Below the pieces are notes generated by a model. The model ran no database searches. It saw only the letters and a list, made by a program, of their open reading frames with translations, and was not told where the DNA came from. A stretch of DNA of 64,000 bases from Streptomyces sp. HUAS ZL42 (GTDB lineage Bacteria > Actinomycetota > Actinomycetes > Streptomycetales > Streptomycetaceae). The DNA is taken from positions 124,001 through 188,000 of the forward strand of contig NZ_CP160403.1 in assembly GCF_040782645.1 (NCBI RefSeq), written 5' to 3'. Position numbers and translations under genes: made by a program. This document shows positions 19,067 to 27,543 of this stretch, in pieces (within the stretch, counting starts at the first letter, position 1; each line of letters begins with the position of its first letter).

Positions 19067-20308
19067 TCAGGCGGCGTCTTCCGTCTGCTGGAGAGTGACC
19101 TGGTAGCCGAGTTGGTTGAGCTGGCTCACCAGCCGTCGGGTCTGCCTGGCACGGCCGGTGCGTTCGAGGAAGTACTGGCCTCCGAGGTCGGCGTATGCGG
19201 TGTCGCGGGTGAACATGTGCCAGACGGAGACGAGGATCGAGTGTTCCAGGGCGACCAGGGCTCGCTTCTTGCCGCGGCGGGCGATGAGCCGGCGGTAGCG
19301 GGCGGCGAGGTAGGTGTCCTTGGTCCGTGACGCGGCGATGGCGGCCTGGCCCAGGGCGGCCTTGAGCCAGGGATCGCCGTGGCGGGTCTTGCCGGGGCCG
19401 CGTCTGCCGCCGGATTCGTTGTTGCCGGGGCACACCCCGGCCCAGGAGGCCAGGTCGCCCGCGGTGGGGAAGCGGGCGATGTCGTCGCCGATCTCGGCGA
19501 GGATCACCTCGGCGGCCCGCGTGTTCACGCCGGGGATGGTCACCAGGAGTTCGATGCGGCGGCGAAAGGGCGCGATCTGTGCGTCGATCCGCGCATCCAG
19601 CCGTTTCTCCATCGCGGTGCAGGCGTCGATACGCTCCAGCATGGCCCGGGCCAAGAACGCGTGATGGGCGGTGAAGTGGCCGGTCAGGGCCTCGATCAGG
19701 GCGTCCGTCTTGCGTCGCATGATGCCTTTGGCCAGGTCCGCGAGCACCTGCGGGTCGCGTTCGCCGGCGATGAGGGCCTCCAGCATCGCCCGGCCGGATA
19801 CGCCCAGGATGTCGGCGACCGCGGCGGACAGTTTGATCCCGGCGTCCTCCAGGAGCTTCTCCAGGCGCTGGGCCTCCCGGGTGCGTTCGCGGATCACCTC
19901 GGTGCGATACCGGGTCAGATCCCGCAGCTGCCGGATCGGCTCGGGCGGCACGAACGAGGGCCGCACCAGGCCGTGCTCGACCAGGCGGGCGATCCACTCG
20001 GAATCCTTCACGTCGGTCTTGCGGCCCGGGACCGCCTTCATGTGGCGGGCGTTGAGCAGCCAGCACTCCATCTCATGTTCCAGCAGGTAGAACACCGGTT
20101 TCCAGTACACGCCGGTGGCCTCCATGCCGACCACGGTGATCTGCTCGGCCAGCAGCCAGTCCCGCATCGCCAAAAGGCCCGAGGTCACCGAGGAGAAGGT
20201 GCGGGTCTCGCTGCGGCGCCGCTTGCCGGTGCCCGGCACCCTGATCGTCACCTTCACGTCCGCCTTGCTGATGTCGATCCCCCCGCAGCGTTCGTGGATC
20301 ACGTCCAT
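19067..20308 (-). CDS. IS110-family transposase (DEDD type)
   Basis: 413 residues, intact. The N-terminal DEDD/RuvC-like domain has CGGIDISKADVKVTIR (Asp), VVGMEATGVYWKPVFYLLE (Glu), and ARHMKAVPGRKTDVKDSEWI (two Asp). A long coiled coil follows (LTRYRTEVIRERTREAQRLE). The C-terminal domain has LLVTIPGVNTRAAEVILAEI, DLASWAGVCPGNNESGGRRG with the conserved catalytic Ser region, and KAALGQAAIAASRTKDTYLA. IS110 elements use a bridge RNA from a non-coding end to select target and donor DNA. With no inverted repeats the exact ends cannot be set by eye. Confidence 0.9.
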   Translation of the reverse strand: MDVIHERCGGIDISKADVKVTIRVPGTGKRRRSETRTFSSVTSGLLAMRDWLLAEQITVVGMEATGVYWKPVFYLLEHEMECWLLNARHMKAVPGRKTDVKDSEWIARLVEHGLVRPSFVPPEPIRQLRDLTRYRTEVIRERTREAQRLEKLLEDAGIKLSAAVADILGVSGRAMLEALIAGERDPQVLADLAKGIMRRKTDALIEALTGHFTAHHAFLARAMLERIDACTAMEKRLDARIDAQIAPFRRRIELLVTIPGVNTRAAEVILAEIGDDIARFPTAGDLASWAGVCPGNNESGGRRGPGKTRHGDPWLKAALGQAAIAASRTKDTYLAARYRRLIARRGKKRALVALEHSILVSVWHMFTRDTAYADLGGQYFLERTGRARQTRRLVSQLNQLGYQVTLQQTEDAA

Positions 20309-20562
20309 CTGCCCGGTACCCCCTCCCTTGATCGGCCGCGAGTGCGCGGTCGTCCGGCGGGGGCCCGGCAGGCGGAAGAAGCTGATTCGCGTGCTCGCAG
20401 CAACACATCGGGGTGCCTGTCGATGGACCCCCAGCGTCCTACTCAGTCACAGGCTCGGAACGCACCAAGCAGAAACGACGTCCGCCGGACGGCCACAGAC
20501 CGATTTTCGCGCCCACAGGGTGTCGCCGACAGGCGACCGGACTACTCAGTCTTCAGGAACGG
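20309..20562 (-). other. Non-coding end of the IS110 element (bridge-RNA candidate region)
   Basis: The 254 bp between the transposase start and the P450 stop contain no convincing gene. Established IS110 biology places the bridge RNA upstream of the transposase in this group, so this is where to look. Several GC hairpins are possible, but I did not fold them rigorously. Confidence 0.35.
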
Positions 20563-21840
20563 TCACATGCCGGCATCGTCTTGCACCGCCGGTTGCCTGG
20601 CCTGAGTGACGCCGACGTGATCGGGCGAGGATGGTGTGAAGGCGACGTTCAGTCGGGTGAGCCCGCGGAAGTTGAGGCTGCGCTGCCACTGCGGCGTGGA
20701 GTCCTCGAGCCGCAGGCCGGGAAGGCGGGTAAGCAGTGCTTCCAGGGCGATCGCGCCTTCGAGCCGGGCCAGTGCCGCGCCGAGGCAGAAGTGCGGTCCA
20801 TAACCGAAGGCGACGTGCCGCCCGCCTGGACGGTGGAAGTCCAGCATGTGGGGTTCAGGGAACACAGCCGGATCCCGGTTGGCGGCACCACACACCAGGA
20901 GCACCACCTGCCCGGCGGCGATGGTGCGGCCCGCCAGGTCCAGCTCATGCCGCGCCCGGCGCAGCATGAGCTGGACCGGGCTGTCGTAGCGCAGGAGTTC
21001 CTCGACTGCGGCGGGCATCAGGTCGGGCCGGCGGCGTAGCTGGTCGGCAGCGTGCGGGTGGCGGAGCAGGGCCAGCGCGGCATTGCCGATGAAGTGGGTG
21101 GTGGTCTCGTGTCCCGCGATCAGCAACAGGGCGCAGTTGGCGAGGAGTTCGTCGAAGTCCTGGTCCGTGCTGTGCGCCTTCGTGGTCAGGAGTGCGCGCA
21201 GGGTGTGGGGAGCGGGCGGGGTGTCGTGGCGGGTGAGGAGGTCGCGGAGGTAGGCGAGCATGTGTGCCATGCTCTGCGAGGCGGCACGGCTCTGGTCGGC
21301 GTCGAGCCGCGAACTGCCGATTGCCGCCGCTACGGGGTCGGACCAGGAAGCGAGAGTGGGCCGGTCTCGTTCCGGCACATCGAGGAGGTCGCAGATGATC
21401 GTCAGGGGCAGGGGGCGGGCCAGGTCCGCCACGACATCCATCTGACCGGTCGGTGCCGCCCGCGTGATGATCTGCCCGACAGCCTCGGAGATCCGGCTGC
21501 GGAGCTTCACCACGGCCCGGGACGTGAAGGCCCTGCTGAGAAGGGCACGCAGCCGGGAGTGGTCCGGAGCGTCGCTGTAGAGCATCTGCCGACTCAGGGT
21601 CCGGGCCAGTGGCCGAAGTTCCTCGGAAACTGCATCAATGTCGGGATAGCGCACGGAGGACAGCCGCGTATCCCCGGCGGCATTGCTGACCACCGCGTGG
21701 CCAGTCGCGACCCAGGCGTCCAGACGGCGGTCCCAGAAGAGGTCGTCGGTGCTCCGCAGTTCCTCGTAGAACTCGTACAGACGTGCTTGGACGCGAGGCC
21801 GGCCGGCCAGCAGCAGAGATGCGGGAGTGTGCATCGCCAC
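20563..21840 (-). CDS. Cytochrome P450
   Basis: 425 residues. Hallmarks: I-helix oxygen-activation motif AGHETT (~242-247), K-helix ExxR as EELLR (280-284), heme loop FGYGPHFCLG with the cysteine ligand at ~352, and the C-helix SDAPDHSRLR. Size and motifs fit a class I bacterial P450 (CYP105/107-like), which needs ferredoxin and reductase partners not present here. The start could also be the ATG six bases in. Its 3' end abuts the IS110 element, but the heme domain is complete, so the protein should be functional. Substrate unknown. Confidence 0.88.
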   Translation of the reverse strand: MAMHTPASLLLAGRPRVQARLYEFYEELRSTDDLFWDRRLDAWVATGHAVVSNAAGDTRLSSVRYPDIDAVSEELRPLARTLSRQMLYSDAPDHSRLRALLSRAFTSRAVVKLRSRISEAVGQIITRAAPTGQMDVVADLARPLPLTIICDLLDVPERDRPTLASWSDPVAAAIGSSRLDADQSRAASQSMAHMLAYLRDLLTRHDTPPAPHTLRALLTTKAHSTDQDFDELLANCALLLIAGHETTTHFIGNAALALLRHPHAADQLRRRPDLMPAAVEELLRYDSPVQLMLRRARHELDLAGRTIAAGQVVLLVCGAANRDPAVFPEPHMLDFHRPGGRHVAFGYGPHFCLGAALARLEGAIALEALLTRLPGLRLEDSTPQWQRSLNFRGLTRLNVAFTPSSPDHVGVTQARQPAVQDDAGM

Positions 21841-21964
21841 ACGCTAGCTCCGGATGAATGCACATGTGCTTGGACTTTGAGTTTCTGTCCAACTGATGGA
21901 TCATGGCGACTTTCGTGCCACTGTTGGTGGCCGCGGGTCGTTGGGCGTGCACGGCCGCATCGTG

Positions 21965-22837
21965 TCAATCGTGCTGCCCGCCGAGCAGCAGCGGCGCCAC
22001 CGATCGTGCGAACTCCTCGAATCGACGCGGCTCATGGCCGGTCAACTCCCGAACGGTTTTGGTGGTGGACGAGTTCACTCCGGCCCGCAGCGCTCCAAAG
22101 AGGGCCACCACCTGCTCCGCGAGCCATGGCGGCAGGCCCGCCTGCGCCAGTCCGGCGAGGGCCGCCTCGTCCGGTACGTCAATGTACTCGACGGATCGGC
22201 CCAGGACGCTCGACAGGCGCCGCGCGACCTCGGCGTAGGTGATCGCTTCCGGGCCGGTGAGCTGGTACGTCCGGTCGTCGTGTCCGGTGGTGGTCAGCAC
22301 CGCGGCGGCGGCCGAGGCTACGTCACGCGGATCGACCATCGCGATCGGAGCGTCTCCGGCTGGGAGGAAGAACCGACCGGTCTGCGCGATGGCCGGGGCC
22401 GAGCCGATGAGGTTCGACATCAGATGGCCGGCCTGCAGCACCACTCCCGAGATCCCGGAGCGCCTCAGGTGCTCCTCGATCCGGCCGTGCTGGTCGAAGA
22501 TGACCGTCGGTGAACCGGCCTGCGCCCCGACCGTCGACAGGAAGACCACTTGCGCCAACCCCGCGGCCGCCGCGGCGTCGATCGCCTCTGTCCCGTACTC
22601 GACCTGCCGGAGGTCGTTCGGGCAGATCAGGAACACCCGGTCAACGCCGTCAAACGCGCGGCGGACCGTCGACAGCTGGGCGAAATCCCCCACTGCCAGC
22701 TCGGTCTCACTCCCGAGGTCAGCGGCCGCCTTGTCCGGATCCCGGACGAAGGCGCGCACATGAACGCCACGATCACGCAGCTCCCTCACAGCCCTCGAAC
22801 CGACATTCCCTGTCGCCCCAGTTACCAGTACTGCCAT
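21965..22837 (-). CDS. NmrA-like NAD(P)-binding oxidoreductase
   Basis: 290 residues from ATG 22837, which places the Rossmann loop VLVTGATGNVGSRAVRELRD at the N-terminus; an upstream start would add nine residues. Further signs are VRAFVRDPDKA, the FLSTVGAQAG strand and QLTGPEAITYAEVARRLSSV, typical of NmrA/SDRa5 proteins. These are atypical short-chain dehydrogenases acting as redox sensors or quinone reductases. It is separated from the P450 by ~125 bp on the same strand. Confidence 0.85.
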   Translation of the reverse strand: MAVLVTGATGNVGSRAVRELRDRGVHVRAFVRDPDKAAADLGSETELAVGDFAQLSTVRRAFDGVDRVFLICPNDLRQVEYGTEAIDAAAAAGLAQVVFLSTVGAQAGSPTVIFDQHGRIEEHLRRSGISGVVLQAGHLMSNLIGSAPAIAQTGRFFLPAGDAPIAMVDPRDVASAAAAVLTTTGHDDRTYQLTGPEAITYAEVARRLSSVLGRSVEYIDVPDEAALAGLAQAGLPPWLAEQVVALFGALRAGVNSSTTKTVRELTGHEPRRFEEFARSVAPLLLGGQHD

Positions 22838-22902
22838 CGCTTCGTCCACCACTCCCGAGATCACAGACCAGGCACCTAAAGTAACCGACTGGTGACGACG
22901 AG

Positions 22903-23178
22903 TTGCCGTGCACCACCTCCGCGACGCGCCTGGAGGGCAGCTGTGCCAGTCCGGACGAACGTCTCCCGTCCCGAGGTCACCGAGGTCACCGAGGTCACCG
23001 AGGCGATCCTCGACGCCGAAAACGGACCTGGAGACCGGTAGGCGTCTGGCTCGGCCTCCTCACCGGCCTCGCCGCCGCCACCGCCCTGCTCCTGCCCCTG
23101 CTCCTGCTCCTGCTCCTGCTGCGCCGCTACCACCAGGCCCTGTCCCTGTGCGCGTCCGCGCAACCGGCCGTCGCCTGA
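22903..23178 (+). CDS. Possible small single-TM protein (doubtful)
   Basis: A 91-codon frame with one strongly hydrophobic stretch (VWLGLLTGLAAATALLLPLL). It contains the 9-bp triple repeat as GHRGHRGHRG. There is no ribosome site, and the 22838-23190 interval otherwise shows nothing. It may be a pseudogene or chance. Confidence 0.25.
   Translation: MPCTTSATRLEGSCASPDERLPSRGHRGHRGHRGDPRRRKRTWRPVGVWLGLLTGLAAATALLLPLLLLLLLLRRYHQALSLCASAQPAVA
22972..22998 (+). repeat. Three tandem copies of CGAGGTCAC
   Basis: Exact 9-bp unit repeated three times without spacer, followed by a partial fourth (CGAGG). Within or just upstream of the doubtful small frame. Possibly replication slippage. Confidence 0.8.
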
Positions 23179-23224
23179 AGCACACGCTTGCCAACCCCGC
23201 GCCTCCGAAGGGCCTGTACGGTCT

Positions 23225-23318
23225 TCGCACGCGGCCGTGCCGCACGGCGACCACAGCGACTACGTGCACGACGGTCACCGCCCCGCCGCCCACGGGGAAC
23301 CACTGGGACGACCACTGA
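23225..23318 (+). pseudogene. His-rich small metal-binding protein remnant
   Basis: One frame reads SHAAVPHGDHSDYVHDGHRP. After a shift near 23290 another frame gives NHWDDH and a stop. This matches the C-terminus of small His-rich proteins (HxAVPHGDHxDYVHDGHxHxxHxGHWDEH) that accompany zinc uptake or Zur-regulated genes in actinomycetes. The 5' half is missing. It supports a zinc-homeostasis origin for this neighbourhood. Confidence 0.55.
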
Positions 23319-23492
23319 CACCCCCACCGGCCGACCACCGGCAGCACGGCCACCACGGCAGCACTGCAAGCAATTGCCATCTGGCACTACCGCCGCCCGG
23401 CTGACGCCGGGCGGCCGTCGCCGTTCCCGCGCGAGTCATCGAACCGCGCCGAGTCTTCCCGGCCGACGCCTCCCCGACTCCAACAATTAGTA

Positions 23493-23509
23493 ATGGGATC
23501 CATTTTCAT
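23493..23509 (+). promoter_or_regulatory. Zur-like operator upstream of rpmF/cobW
   Basis: ATGGGATCCATTTTCAT compared with the actinobacterial Zur palindrome ATGAAAATGATTTTCAT: 12 of 17 positions match, the right half-site is perfect and the left is degenerate. Located 36 bp before the bL32 start, where a repressor would block transcription. Confidence 0.5.
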
Positions 23510-23544
23510 GTAACTTCTTCCTCGCCCACCCGAGGAGGAGAACC

Positions 23545-23715
23545 ATGGCCGTCCCCAAGCGGAAGATGTCCCGCAGCAACACCCGCCACCGCCGCGCCCA
23601 GTGGAAGACCGCCACGCCGACGCTGGTGCCGGTCACGGTCGACGGCGTGCGTCACCTCGTACCGCAGCACCTGGTCAGGGCCTACGAGCGCGGGCTGCTG
23701 CGCCCCGAGGGCTGA
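23545..23715 (+). CDS. rpmF: Zinc-independent ribosomal protein bL32 paralogue
   Basis: 56 residues: [20 protein letters not shown] at the start is the bL32 signature, then [18 protein letters not shown]. It contains no cysteine at all, so it is the C-minus form that needs no zinc and replaces the zinc-binding paralogue when zinc is scarce. Start ATG 23545 has AGGAGGAG five bases upstream. It is followed after 11 bp by the CobW-family GTPase, and a Zur-like box precedes it. Such ribosome paralogues are classic Zur targets. Confidence 0.92.
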   Translation: MAVPKRKMSRSNTRHRRAQWKTATPTLVPVTVDGVRHLVPQHLVRAYERGLLRPEG

Positions 23716-23726
23716 GGGGAACGGGC

Positions 23727-24899
23727 ATGGCGCACGACCGGCTGCCGGTGACCGTTCTGTCCGGCTTCCTCGGTGCAGGAAAGACCACGCTGCTCAACCA
23801 CGTGCTCGGCAATCGTGAGGGACTGCGCGTCGCGGTCATCGTCAACGACATGAGCGAGGTCAACATCGACGCGGCGCTGGTGCGCGGCGGTGAGGCGGCG
23901 CTGTCGCGCACCGAAGAGCGCCTGGTCGAGATGACCAACGGGTGCATCTGCTGCACGCTGCGCGACGACCTGCTCGTGGAAGTGGATCGACTGGCCCGGG
24001 AGGGGCGGTTCGACTACCTGCTCATCGAGTCCAGCGGCATTTCCGAGCCCATGCCGGTCGCGGCCACCTTCGCCTTCGCCCGCGACGACGGCGTCACCCT
24101 TGGCGGTCTCGCCCGCCTGGACACCATGGTCACGGTCGTCGACGCCGCCAATTTCCTGCCCGAACTGGCGAGCGGCGACGAGCTCGCCGAGCGCGGCCTC
24201 GACCAGTACGAGGACGACGAACGCACCGTCAGCGACCTGCTGATGGACCAGATCGAGTTCGCCGACGTCATCGTCCTCAACAAGCTCGACCTGGTCGGCA
24301 ACGACGCCGCCGAGCGACTGCGAGCGACGCTCACCCGCCTCAACCCGGTGGCCCGGATCGTGCCCGCCGCCCACGGACGCGTGAGGCTCGAGGATGTACT
24401 CGGCACCCGCCTGTTCGACTTGGAGCGCGCGCAGCAGGCCCCCGGCTGGGTCATGGAGCTCAATGGCGACCATGTCCCGGAGACGGAGGAGTACGGCATC
24501 TCCTCCACCGTCTTCCGTTCCGAACTGCCTTTCCATCCCGGGCGTTTGTGGCGGTTCGTGACCAAGGAGATGGACAGCGGCGCTTACGGCCAGGTACTGC
24601 GCTCCAAGGGCTTCTTCACTCTGGCCAACCGCCCGCAGGTGACGGGGCTGTGGTCGCAGGCCGGCTCCGTCGCCCGTTTCGAGCCCTCCGCCGCCCGCGA
24701 CACCGACAGCCCGGCAGGCCAGGAGCTGGTCTTCATCGGCACGCACCTGCATGCCGATGCGCTCCACGCCGCGCTCACCGACTGCCTGCTGGCGGACGGC
24801 GAGGGCATGCCGACGGTCGATCCGTTCCCCGCCTGGGACACCTACGGCATCGACGACACCTGCGACCACCAACACCCCGAACTCGTGGCGCGGCCCTGA
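23727..24899 (+). CDS. CobW/COG0523-family GTPase, putative zinc metallochaperone
   Basis: 390 residues. Walker A GFLGAGKT (13-20), metal-binding CxCC motif NGCICC (Cys 73, 75, 76), Walker B-like [11 protein letters not shown], and guanine motif NKLD (185-188). The C-terminal CobW_C domain includes [10 protein letters not shown] and a terminal His/Cys cluster [11 protein letters not shown]. The family (ZagA/ZNG1 group) uses GTP to deliver zinc to client enzymes. Coupling to a zinc-free bL32 and a Zur-like operator points to the zinc subgroup rather than cobalamin or nitrile hydratase. Start ATG 23727, 11 bp after rpmF, same operon. Confidence 0.88.
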   Translation: MAHDRLPVTVLSGFLGAGKTTLLNHVLGNREGLRVAVIVNDMSEVNIDAALVRGGEAALSRTEERLVEMTNGCICCTLRDDLLVEVDRLAREGRFDYLLIESSGISEPMPVAATFAFARDDGVTLGGLARLDTMVTVVDAANFLPELASGDELAERGLDQYEDDERTVSDLLMDQIEFADVIVLNKLDLVGNDAAERLRATLTRLNPVARIVPAAHGRVRLEDVLGTRLFDLERAQQAPGWVMELNGDHVPETEEYGISSTVFRSELPFHPGRLWRFVTKEMDSGAYGQVLRSKGFFTLANRPQVTGLWSQAGSVARFEPSAARDTDSPAGQELVFIGTHLHADALHAALTDCLLADGEGMPTVDPFPAWDTYGIDDTCDHQHPELVARP

Positions 24900-24959
24900 G
24901 GCTCCGGGCCGGGCGGTGGACGCAGCCACGGCACCGTCCGACCCGGTACATCCCGTCCA

Positions 24960-27440
24960 AACGGACATCGAATCGCGTGGCTGTCATGACAGAGTACGGT
25001 GTACGGCTGGGCACAGCGTCTCTGATCAGCTAAGCGATCCCATGCGAACGGCAGGGTTCGGCGTGGGTTCTGCCCACTTGGGCGGGGTAGCGTGAGCGTG
25101 GAGATGGAATCCCGCGCCGAGTGCTGCTCCGCGTGGCCGGTGGCCGGTGGTGGGTGTGCTGATCGCGGTCATGCCCTGGTGCCGGTGGGCTGCGCGGGGC
25201 AGCCGGGTCCGGTCCGTTGGTGCGTGTCCCTCCGGACGCTTTCCGGCCGGGCCCGAGGGCCGGGCCGGGGAGGGAATCCCGCGTCGCCTGGGCGCGGGAC
25301 GGTTGGAACGCGGCCGGGTAGGGCCGGTCTTGGACCGGTCTTTCCGGCTGGTCTTCGGTGTGGCCGTGATGACCGCCCTGGCTTCGAGCTTGTCCACGAC
25401 CTTGCGGATCACCATGGCGCCGCTGGTCTTGTCCACGACGGTCTTGGTCTGGTGGGTGAGCCCACGCGCGACGATCCGCCGCCATGCGCCCTGGTCACGG
25501 TCGTCCTGCCATCGGCAGGACGGGCAGATGGCCCACTTCCAGCCCGGGATGGTGGGCCGGTCAGGGGACTTGCGGCGTCGCAGCGGGGTGAGGCAGTGCG
25601 GACAGTGCTTGGAGGTGTTCGCCGGCGGCACGGTCACCACGGCAACGCCGGCCTCGGCGGCGAGGTGCCGCATACGGTCGGCGATCTGCCCGCGCACGGT
25701 CTGGGACATGCGGGTGTTCTGGGTGCGGCCCATGCCGCCCGCTTCCATCGACCGCAGGTCTTCCAGGTAGATGACCGTGGCTTGGGCGGCAACGGCCTGG
25801 TCCACCGCCCATCGGGCAGCGGCCCAGGCCAACGCGTCGTTGAGGTGGGAGCGGCGCTGCGAGACGCGTCGGATCTCCTCCGTCAGCACGGCCTGTTTGC
25901 CGTCCAGGGCCGGGTCGGCGAGACGGGCGTAGTGGTCAGTCTTGGCGTGCAGCTGCTCGGACTGCTTCCGCAGGCGGTACTGCTTGGCCAGCACACCGGA
26001 GGCACGGAACTGCGCCCCGGTACCGATGGCGGTGATCGTGCCGTCCGGGCGGAGCCGGGCCGCACCGGCGGACAAAAGGGTGTTCAGTCCCCAGTCCACA
26101 CCCAACGCCACGGTGTGGCCGGAGCGCTGGGCCTTGGGCACGGGGTGGGTGTAGGCGAGATCGGCTCGTACCTTCCCGCCGACGATGCGCAGGGTCGGCA
26201 AGTGCAGGACGGCGTGCGCGGGAACAGTCGGGGGCAGCTTGATCGTGCAGGCGACCCACGACCAGTGCGCGTACTTCTGCGGGCCGGGCCGGGTGGGAAG
26301 CTGCAACCGCAGCACTACCTTCGTCGGCTCGGTCACGGACCGCTCGATCGACGCTTGCTGCCCGTCACAGGCGGAGAGAAGAACCATCCGCGCCACGCGG
26401 GGCGCGCCCTCCAGCTCGAACACGTCCACCGGGAGACGCCCGTTCTTCCGCAGATACGCGGCGATCTGACGGGTGCGGGAACGGATCACGCTGGACAGCA
26501 GGAACTCACCGCCAGGTATCGCGGCCCGCACCGTTTCCCACTCACCCTCGGTGCGCTTCTTCGGATCGACGGGCCAGGTGGCCAGAATTCCTGCGACTAC
26601 ATCGGCGCGCCACTTCACCGACCGCAGAGCGCGCCCGGCCTGTTCCTGAACGGCACGGACGATCCGGTCATTGACCTTCACGCCCTCGGGCGCGGCAGTG
26701 GTCCAGCCGAGGCGGCGCAGTGCCATCCACGCGTTCGACGGAAGCTTGCGTCCCCCGGTGTCCACTCCGGCGGCCAGAGTGTTCACGTCGGCGGTGTTCC
26801 AGTGCTCGCCGAGCAGCAAGGCGGTCATGCCAGCTGCCAGGCCGGTGCACCAGCCCACGCGTTCGGCCAGCACGGCATCGGTGAGGACTTCGCCGGTCTT
26901 CTCATCCACCCCGGCATGGACCAGGGTGCGGGCGCAGGCGGTGCGGGAGGTCTCGCCCTCGGTAGGCGGCAGCTTCCGGCTCACCGGGCGCGGCCCTCTT
27001 CGCTGCACTGCCCCGACTCCGCCAGCAGACGGCGACGGTTGTCCGCACTGCGCATCCCGTACAGCCGCCCGGCGAACGTCGTCACCAGCGAGACGAAGTC
27101 TTCGAGGAGTTCGTCCCGGCCGCCGAGCTTCTTCGGGTGCAGCACCTCCACGGTGACGCCGTACACGGCGAACAGCCGCTTCAGCCAGCCCACACCAAAC
27201 CGCGCGAGCCGGTCCTCATGCGTCACCCGCACCACGGTCACCGAGCCGTCCGCGACCATCGCGATCACCCGTTCAAGCCGGGCCGGTTCTCCTTCAGACC
27301 GGAACCGCGATCCTTGACGACCTTGACGACTGTCCCCGTCGAGGTTGCCCGCAACTCCTGCTCCTGAGCGTCCAGCGAGGACTCCTGCCCCGACGAGCCC
27401 GACACCCGCGCGAGGGCGCCGGCGGTGATGGCGACGACCG
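24960..27440 (-). mobile_element. IS607-type element (TnpA remnant plus TnpB)
   Basis: A serine-recombinase TnpA fragment overlaps by 28 bp a TnpB gene on the same strand, the layout of IS607-family elements. These have no inverted repeats, so the ends are estimates. The left junction (24900-25026) should carry the 3' end from which the guide-type omega RNA is made. The right junction lies inside a CDF relic near 27415-27440. Confidence 0.6.
25026..27008 (-). CDS. tnpB: Large TnpB-like RNA-guided nuclease (IS607-associated)
   Basis: 660 residues, far longer than the ~400 of typical TnpB. GTG start at 27008 overlaps the recombinase. RuvC-I: VALGVDWGLNTLL (Asp). RuvC-II: VIYLEDLRSMEAGGMGR (Glu). 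A zinc ribbon follows (CPHC to CPSC, four cysteines), then RuvC-III DDRDQGAWRRIVARGL (Asp), so the nuclease centre is complete. The extra length is an N-terminal ~300-residue helical region and a basic Pro/Arg-rich tail of ~110 residues (SRKDRSKTGPTRPRSNRPAP). Known TnpB proteins cut DNA guided by omega RNA from the element end, which promotes element retention. No frameshift is visible. Confidence 0.85.
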   Translation of the reverse strand: MQRRGPRPVSRKLPPTEGETSRTACARTLVHAGVDEKTGEVLTDAVLAERVGWCTGLAAGMTALLLGEHWNTADVNTLAAGVDTGGRKLPSNAWMALRRLGWTTAAPEGVKVNDRIVRAVQEQAGRALRSVKWRADVVAGILATWPVDPKKRTEGEWETVRAAIPGGEFLLSSVIRSRTRQIAAYLRKNGRLPVDVFELEGAPRVARMVLLSACDGQQASIERSVTEPTKVVLRLQLPTRPGPQKYAHWSWVACTIKLPPTVPAHAVLHLPTLRIVGGKVRADLAYTHPVPKAQRSGHTVALGVDWGLNTLLSAGAARLRPDGTITAIGTGAQFRASGVLAKQYRLRKQSEQLHAKTDHYARLADPALDGKQAVLTEEIRRVSQRRSHLNDALAWAAARWAVDQAVAAQATVIYLEDLRSMEAGGMGRTQNTRMSQTVRGQIADRMRHLAAEAGVAVVTVPPANTSKHCPHCLTPLRRRKSPDRPTIPGWKWAICPSCRWQDDRDQGAWRRIVARGLTHQTKTVVDKTSGAMVIRKVVDKLEARAVITATPKTSRKDRSKTGPTRPRSNRPAPRRRGIPSPARPSGPAGKRPEGHAPTDRTRLPRAAHRHQGMTAISTPTTGHRPRGAALGAGFHLHAHATPPKWAEPTPNPAVRMGSLS

Positions 27441-27445
27441 CCTCG
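26981..27445 (-). pseudogene. tnpA: IS607-type serine recombinase (TnpA), truncated and frameshifted
   Basis: C-terminal part in one frame: LERVIAMVADGSVTVVRVTH, EDRLARFGVGWLKRLFAVYG, HPKKLGGRDELLEDFVSLVT. The preceding piece RVSGSSGQESSLDAQEQELR to KDRGSGLKENRPGL is in another frame, the shift lying near 27275. The N-terminal MerR-like DNA-binding domain is missing and the sequence instead merges into a CDF relic. The catalytic Ser segment (ARVS-SxQ) survives in altered form. Not expected to be active. Confidence 0.7.
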
Positions 27446-27543
27446 AATGACGTTGTAGTTGATCGTGGCCGCCACCAGCAGCCGTATGCGCCCGGCGAGG
27501 ACGTCGCGGCGGGCGGGTGAGGGCCCGAGGGAATAGCGGCCAT
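27415..27543 (-). pseudogene. Cation diffusion facilitator (CDF) N-terminal remnant
   Basis: ATG 27543 overlaps the ArsR relic stop as TGATG. Reading across frames gives MAAIPSGP, then RIRLLVAATINYNVI-like sequence, then EAVVAITAGALA, the first transmembrane region of a CDF zinc/cadmium/cobalt exporter. Two shifts and loss of the remaining ~250 residues at the IS607 junction leave only the start. The ArsR-CDF arrangement is a standard metal-resistance pair. Confidence 0.55.

Noticed and set aside
22972..22998. Tandem CGAGGTCAC repeat considered as a CRISPR or iteron array
   Set aside because: Only three 9-bp units without spacers, and no replication or cas genes nearby.
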